Shown piece after piece: positions 59,350 to 64,000 of a stretch of DNA of 64,000 nt. A program made the position numbers and the translations under genes. How positions within the stretch are numbered: position 1 is the first letter of the stretch; the number at the start of each line of letters is the position of its first letter. Origin of the DNA: Aurifilum marmelostoma. Taxonomy: Eukaryota; Ascomycota; Sordariomycetes; Diaporthales; Cryphonectriaceae. Location: contig JAMXSV010000019.1 of NCBI GenBank assembly GCA_027559495.1, positions 558,001-622,000 of the forward strand, given 5' to 3'. The notes beneath the pieces are model-generated. The model did no database searches. It worked only from the letters and a program-made list of their open reading frames with translations, and was not told where the DNA came from.

Positions 59350-61102
59350 ATGGGCAGCAACACATTTCAGCTGGGAGGCCGAGACTGGCCCAAGGTCACA
59401 TGGTGGAGGATGAAGCATATGAGAGGTCTTTATCTCTATCTCTGGGCTGCCATGCTGACTTCGGCCACCAATGGTAAGTAGAGAGTAGTAATATCATCCT
59501 GACAAGCTGTGAAGCTGCTGTTGATTGGATGGAGCGACCTTCTAACCAACGATTTTCTGTCAGGCTACGACGGATCTCTGATCAACAGTTTGCAGAGCAT
59601 GAGCCAGTGGAAGGACTACTTCCACGACCCCAGCCCGTCAATCCTGGGACTCATCACGGCATCATTCTCGATGGGATCCATGTTGGCCATCCCCTTCGTT
59701 CCCTACTGTGCTGACCTTCTCGGACGGCGAGCCGGCGTGGTGATCGGCTGCTCCATCATGATCTGCGGCATCGTGCTCCTCTCCCTGGGCATCCACGTCG
59801 CGCTCTTCATCGTGGGCCGTCTGCTGCTCGGGTTCGGCATCGCCATCGCCCACGGTTCTGCGCCTCTCCTCATCACGGAGCTTGTCCACCCACAGCACCG
59901 TGCCGTCTACACGACCATCTACAACACCCTCTGGTACCTGGGCTCTCTCATCGGCGCGTGGGTGTCCTTCGGCACCGACAACATCGCAGGAGACTGGGCT
60001 TGGCGAGCCCCTTGCCTTCTGCAGGCTATTCCCTCGCTCTTCCAGATCGTCTTCATCTGGTTTGTGCCCGAGTCGCCTCGGTGGCTCATTGCTCACGGCA
60101 AGCAGGAGCACGCCAAGCAGATCATGTACAAGTACCACGCGCAGGGCGATCTGAACGACGAGCTCGTCAGCGTTGAGTTCCATGAGATCCAGCAGACCAT
60201 CGCGCTCGAGCAAGAATACGAGAAGTCGTCCTGGAGCGAGCTCTGGTCCACTCCCGGCAACCGCCACCGCCTTCTCATCCTCATCAGCTTCGGCCTCTTC
60301 TCCCAGTGGTCCGGTAATGGCCTGGTCTCGTACTACCTCACCGGTGTGCTCCAGACCATCGGCATCACCGACTCCAAGACCCAGCTCGAGATCAACGGGT
60401 ACTTGTCGATTGTCCAGCTCGTCTCTGCCGTGGGAATCTGCTTCTTTGTCGACAAGATCGGCCGGCGTCCTCTCTTCCTCACATCCTGCGTCGGGATGCT
60501 CATCTCGTTCATCGTCGAGACGGTGGGATCGGCTCAGTACGCCCAGCACGGCACAGACGGTGCTGGAAAGGCCGTTATTGTCTTCATCTTCATCTTCTAC
60601 ATCTTCTACAACCTCGGGTTCTGCGGTCTCCTCGTGTCTTACTCTGCTGAGATTCTGCCATACCGTATCCGTGCCAAGGTAAGCAAAGCCCCCACCACTA
60701 CGCTCGTTGAAATGCACATCTCGTTCCAAATGTCAGAGAACAGGGCAGCTGACACGATGCTTTCCTTCTTGCCAACAGGGTCTCACCGTCATGATGTTCT
60801 TCGTCGACGTCGCCCTGTGGTTCAACCAATACGTCAACCCCACCGCCCTATACAACATTGGCTGGAAATACTACATCGTCTACTGCTGCTGGATCGCCTT
60901 CGAGCTGGTCTTTGTCTGGAAGTTCTTCATCGAGACCAAGAACACCCCTCTCGAGGAGATTGCAAAGTACTTTGACGGTGACAACGCTATTGTTGGCGGT
61001 GATGTTGCCACTGCCAAGGCTCGCCATCTTGCCGGCGAGGAAGATGTTGTGGATGTTGTTTCGGAGAAGGGCGCTACTGATGTCCGGACCACCGATGTGT
61101 AG
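59350..61102 (+). CDS. MFS sugar transporter (lactose/hexose permease-like)
   Basis: Plasma-membrane sugar:H+ symporter family, 520 aa, three exons (59350..59473, 59564..60678, 60779..61102). Splicing of intron 1 restores the helix 1 motif TNGYDGSLINSLQ. Other family signatures: DLLGRRAGV in loop 2-3, RLLLGFGIAIAHGSAPLLITE, PESPRWLIAHGK, QWSGNGLVSYYL in helix 7 (the QxxGxxxxxYY-type motif), DKIGRRPLF, and a C-terminal PLEEIAKYFDGD in place of the usual PETxG region, preceded by FIETKNT. This subgroup resembles fungal lactose/cellobiose permeases. The ATG at 59350 lies in a good context; the cytosolic tail is acidic. No glycosidase or regulator lies beside it, so substrate cannot be guessed from context. 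Confidence 0.92.
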
Positions 61103-61587
61103 ACAAAGAAAGAGAGATAGAGATACAGATCATTACACTCGCAAAGATGTAATAGCACACAACGTAGGAATGCATGGATTCCACTGAGTTTTTGGTGTGT
61201 TGATACCAGGAACACCATCAAAGTGGCACGGCTGATGTCCAAGATTGTGATGCTATTCAAGCGTTTATATCTGTGCATGACCACAGTCTTTGCCAGTGAT
61301 CGCAGGCTAGACAACGTCAATGCTGCTCACAATACATTGCAAAGTGCAGATTAAGAGGAAATAAATTGGCCAAGCGCTACATGCCGCGAAACGTGGGGCC
61401 AGATCACTTCTTCTCGAGACATCGCTCCGTCCCAGGCTTAATCTCCCACAGACTGGGAGACCCCTGTTTGGTTTTACAACATGCCTATGAACATTAACAA
61501 TGACGACAACGACAGCATCGAGAGTATCTTGCCATGATCCGAAAGTACACACTTTGATAATCATCATCGCCCACAACCTCAACTGTC
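61103..61587. other. Spacer
   Basis: 3' flank of the transporter and leader of the next gene; no exon recognised. Confidence 0.4.
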
Positions 61588-62115
61588 ATGAGAATTTTGG
61601 AGAGAATATATCGGACTGCCTCTGTCAATTCATTGCAACCACACAAAATACCCGCTCGAATCCACTCGGCTCGTTCAATCTCACCCCAGACCATGTCTCC
61701 ATCTCGAGATGAACTTCAGGACAGATGGAACCGCCTTTATCGCAAAGAGCTCCCTTCGCTTGCCAAAGCTAAAGACCCAGCACAGTCAAAATGGCCCGTC
61801 ACTCTTGACCATTGTTTCGCGCGTATCATTCTGGACAACGCAATAGGAAAGAACAAGCCTTGGAATCAGGCGTTAAAGAGTCCAGCGTATAAGCACATGA
61901 ACGAAACGCAGCTGCAAGATGCGATTGAGCTAGGGGAACGCCTGGCCAATGGCAAAGCGGACCTGGTGGCGTTGGATGAGAAGAGTCTAGAGCTCAGGGG
62001 CAAGAAAAGTAAGCAGCAGCGGAGCAGCAAGGTCTCAGGAAAGAGGAAAGCTGCCGACCAGGGTGGCGATGCGTCACAAGGAAAGGCGAGAAAGGCGAAA
62101 AAAAATGGTTCATGA
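61588..62115 (+). CDS. Small basic conserved fungal protein, unknown function
   Basis: Single exon, 175 aa from 61588 or 140 aa from the second ATG at 61693. I do not recognise a named domain, but the core (ELQDRWNRLYRKELPSLAK; WPVTLDHCFARIILDNAIG; KPWNQALKSPAY) looks conserved and folded, and is followed by LGERLANGKADLVALDEKS. The C-terminal 35 residues are Lys/Arg/Ser-rich, suggesting nuclear or nucleolar localisation. If the first ATG is used, the extra 35 residues (Arg-rich, nearly free of acids) could act as a mitochondrial presequence; the second ATG has the better context (ACCATG). It converges on the acetyltransferase gene with a 219 bp gap. Confidence 0.7.
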   Translation: MRILERIYRTASVNSLQPHKIPARIHSARSISPQTMSPSRDELQDRWNRLYRKELPSLAKAKDPAQSKWPVTLDHCFARIILDNAIGKNKPWNQALKSPAYKHMNETQLQDAIELGERLANGKADLVALDEKSLELRGKKSKQQRSSKVSGKRKAADQGGDASQGKARKAKKNGS

Positions 62116-62282
62116 TACTTCTATGTCTCGCACTCGGTCTATAAAACAGGAGATCTGAGAGATTAGTTCCGCGGTAGTTAACCCGAAATTGGGCATGTGG
62201 TTGCGGAGCGTTCCGTCACGCGGGCCTCTTTTCTAACCTGGATGGTTATGCTCGATGAAATCTGCAACGACCAGAAGGAGAT

Positions 62283-62284
62283 AA

Positions 62285-62316
<32 letters not shown>

Positions 62317-62318
62317 AA
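62283..62318. repeat. (GAAA)n microsatellite
   Basis: About eight and a half copies of AAAG/GAAA in the 219 bp between two convergent genes, immediately after the stop codon side of the acetyltransferase gene. Confidence 0.85.
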
Positions 62319-62334
62319 TGGGATGCTTCATCGA

Positions 62335-63336
62335 TCATGCCCCAAGCACCTCGACATCCTTCAACTCTGTTACCGTTTCCTTGATACCGATGACTTCCTC
62401 ATCTGTCAATGATATATCAAAGTGTTTCTTGAGAGCCTCGACTCTTTCAATCTCCGTGGAACAGACTTGGACCACCTCAGTCTTCCCACCTAGGTTTCGC
62501 TTGATCGTTTCATTGACCAGCATAATCTTGCCAACAATATCACGATCTCCATCAGAATCGGCGGCGCCAAGCAGGAACTTGACAATGATGACTGTCGTCT
62601 TCTGGAAAGTCGGCGCCTGACTTGTAAAGAAATTGATCGGCTCAAAATCCCGTGCCAATGCCTCCGTGTCGTTGAAGGCGTAGAAAGAGTTCCAGTCCTT
62701 GTTAGGGCCGTTCCGGTATTGATACACCCAGTACTTGCCCAGCGACTTCGGAATGTCCTGGAAGACTAGCCGGATCTCCTGAGATCCGATGTTGCGAGAT
62801 ACGACGCCTTCTTTTAAGGGCATAGGGTTCACAGGCCCATCGCCACCAAAGGCCGCATCGCAGACGTACTTCTCCACCTCGCCATTTTCCGTGGGCAACT
62901 CAATTATAAGAACTATGTGGACGATGCCAGTGTAGTCCCCCTTTGGCACACCGTTCTCTCGGAGACGGATGCGGACCATGGCAGGATAGGCTCGGAACCC
63001 GATGCTGCGGAGGATCTCCAGGAAGAACAGAGACCCTTCCATACAGTAGCCTCCGCGATTGCGGCCATTGGTCACAAATTTGGCGAACAAGACTTCTGGG
63101 TCGAGACTGACGGTCTTGTGCGGGGAGTAATGAAGTGACAGGTTCTCGTAGGGGATTGCGGCGATCTGGTGTCGGTGTAGGGCAGTAAGGAAGGCTATAT
63201 CGTGGTGAAAGCCTGATATGTAGTGCTTTTCAGGTAGCTTGATGTGCTTGAAGTACTCTTGAAGCTGGTCCTGGCTGAAGGTCGCTGGGGTTGTTGCTGC
63301 CTCGGGCGCCATGGTGGGTGTGATATGGACGGACAT
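62335..63336 (-). CDS. Arylamine N-acetyltransferase (NAT family)
   Basis: Intronless gene, 333 aa, NAT/NhoA family, transferring acetyl (in some fungi malonyl) from CoA to arylamines, arylhydroxylamines or hydrazines; cytosolic. The catalytic triad is visible: Cys98 in RGGYCMEG, His140 in GIVHIVL and Asp160 in VCDAAFGG. The N-terminal helical part (LPYENL-like IPYENLSLHY) and the C-terminal domain are full length for fungal NATs. Fungal homologues detoxify plant benzoxazolinone-derived aminophenols, which is a plausible role but not shown here. A TTG-free ATG at 63336 is followed by a second ATG at residue 9 (MAPEAA), which could be the true start. No linked lactamase gene lies within the window. 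Confidence 0.93.
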   Translation of the reverse strand: MSVHITPTMAPEAATTPATFSQDQLQEYFKHIKLPEKHYISGFHHDIAFLTALHRHQIAAIPYENLSLHYSPHKTVSLDPEVLFAKFVTNGRNRGGYCMEGSLFFLEILRSIGFRAYPAMVRIRLRENGVPKGDYTGIVHIVLIIELPTENGEVEKYVCDAAFGGDGPVNPMPLKEGVVSRNIGSQEIRLVFQDIPKSLGKYWVYQYRNGPNKDWNSFYAFNDTEALARDFEPINFFTSQAPTFQKTTVIIVKFLLGAADSDGDRDIVGKIMLVNETIKRNLGGKTEVVQVCSTEIERVEALKKHFDISLTDEEVIGIKETVTELKDVEVLGA

Positions 63337-64000
63337 GCTTCGAAGATGAACGGGTGAGAAATGTAAATCTGAATACTTCTGCTTTCAATTGATGGATTTG
63401 CGCAGTATAGCGATATCACGTTGGTATTTTAGAAAGCTCGAATGTTTAAATATAAGTGCTTCAACTCCACTCAAGTTGATCCTGACTCATCGTGTTGATA
63501 ACGCAAGCCGGGATTGCACTCCGACATGTATAGTAATCAAAGAATTCGACGCCGCAGCGGGACCTTACAACATAAGTGCTTCAAATCCACTCAAGTTGAT
63601 TCTAGCCTTTTGGATCGCTATATGCCACTGGGGGCGTGACACGCCTCAGCGACTTCGTTGCATTGTTTGTGAGATGTCTAAGTGTCAGAAGTATACTATA
63701 TGAATCGTAGTGCTATTTGTGAGCTTTGGATTATCTTCATGCAACTTTTTTGATCTTCCAGTGTCCTCGGGTCCTTCTGCGTTCGGTTGCTTGATCTATG
63801 ATACGAAATTTGACCAAGCACTGGAAATTTCCGAACATCGGAAAGATTCCTTCCGGCATTGGACTGCATGACCAAGCAGAGAACGGCACTCCAGTATCAC
63901 GCCCTTCCTTTGCTTGAATTGGAATTGAACATTGGCGTCTTGTAAGTAATAGTAAAGGCATGAGATATCAGGTTGTGCGAAGGAGTTGAACTCAAAAAAA
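63337..64000. other. Terminal spacer with direct repeat
   Basis: Promoter side of the NAT gene and unassigned sequence to the window end. A 29-33 bp imperfect direct repeat lies at 63452-63484 and 63572-63604. No exon recognised. Confidence 0.45.
63452..63604. repeat. Imperfect direct repeat, 120 bp period
   Basis: ATAAGTGCTTCAACTCCACT at 63452 recurs with one change at 63572 and both copies continue into CAAGTTGAT. Flanks between and beyond the copies are unrelated, so it is a dispersed short duplication rather than a tandem array. Confidence 0.7.

Noticed and set aside
59662..60729. 355-codon minus-strand frame, Asp/Glu/Arg-rich
   Set aside because: Antisense to the MFS transporter exons; composition is typical of a reverse-frame shadow of a GC-rich gene.

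Overview
The window looks like nuclear DNA of a filamentous ascomycete (Pezizomycotina, probably Sordariomycetes). Genes are split by short introns of about 50-115 bp with GTRNGT-type donors and CTRAC-like branch sites. They lie on both strands with long spacers, and include a Dhh1 helicase, Zn2Cys6 regulator, MFS transporters, a DUF3632 protein and a fungal arylamine N-acetyltransferase. Exon joins were worked out by hand; each intact model has a total coding length divisible by three. No tRNA, rRNA, CRISPR array or intact transposon was recognised.

Region 1 (1-6.7 kb): an NADP-mannitol-dehydrogenase-like SDR (minus), a 4.5 kb spacer, and a three-helix membrane protein (plus).

Region 2 (6.7-15.4 kb): a gentisate catabolic cluster. 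Gentisate 1,2-dioxygenase (minus) is divergent from a Zn2Cys6 regulator (plus). A salicylate/3-hydroxybenzoate-hydroxylase-like FAD monooxygenase and a fumarylpyruvate-hydrolase-like FAH protein (both minus) follow. Together they would hydroxylate a monohydroxybenzoate to gentisate, open the ring, and cleave the product to pyruvate and fumarate. No maleylpyruvate isomerase gene is present.

Region 3 (15.8-27.4 kb): a decayed zone. It holds an MFS pseudogene, a CorA-like gene with a broken middle, and two head-to-head gene remnants (a STAND-like P-loop gene on minus, a BCS1-like AAA ATPase on plus) fused at about 26.02 kb with both 5' ends lost. Four in-frame stops in three of these genes are each explained by CAA/CAG to TAA/TAG, as expected of repeat-induced point mutation or similar C-to-T decay.

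Region 4 (27.6-38.4 kb): intact accessory genes: a DUF3632 protein, a secreted RNase N1/T1-like protein, a MmgE/PrpD enzyme near an MFS sugar transporter, and a protein with a degenerate zinc finger.

Region 5 (40.6-49.8 kb): a four-exon cupin protein, a secreted M28 aminopeptidase, a single-span membrane protein with a low-complexity tail, and a 2EXR-type protein.

Region 6 (52-63.4 kb): a mitochondrial-type J protein with an apparent one-base frameshift in a C6 run, divergent from Dhh1; a second MFS sugar transporter; a small basic conserved protein; and an arylamine N-acetyltransferase.

The most notable items are the gentisate cluster, the fused double-truncation junction, the clustered C-to-T nonsense decay, the J-protein frameshift, and the RNase-like secreted protein in which one catalytic histidine looks replaced.
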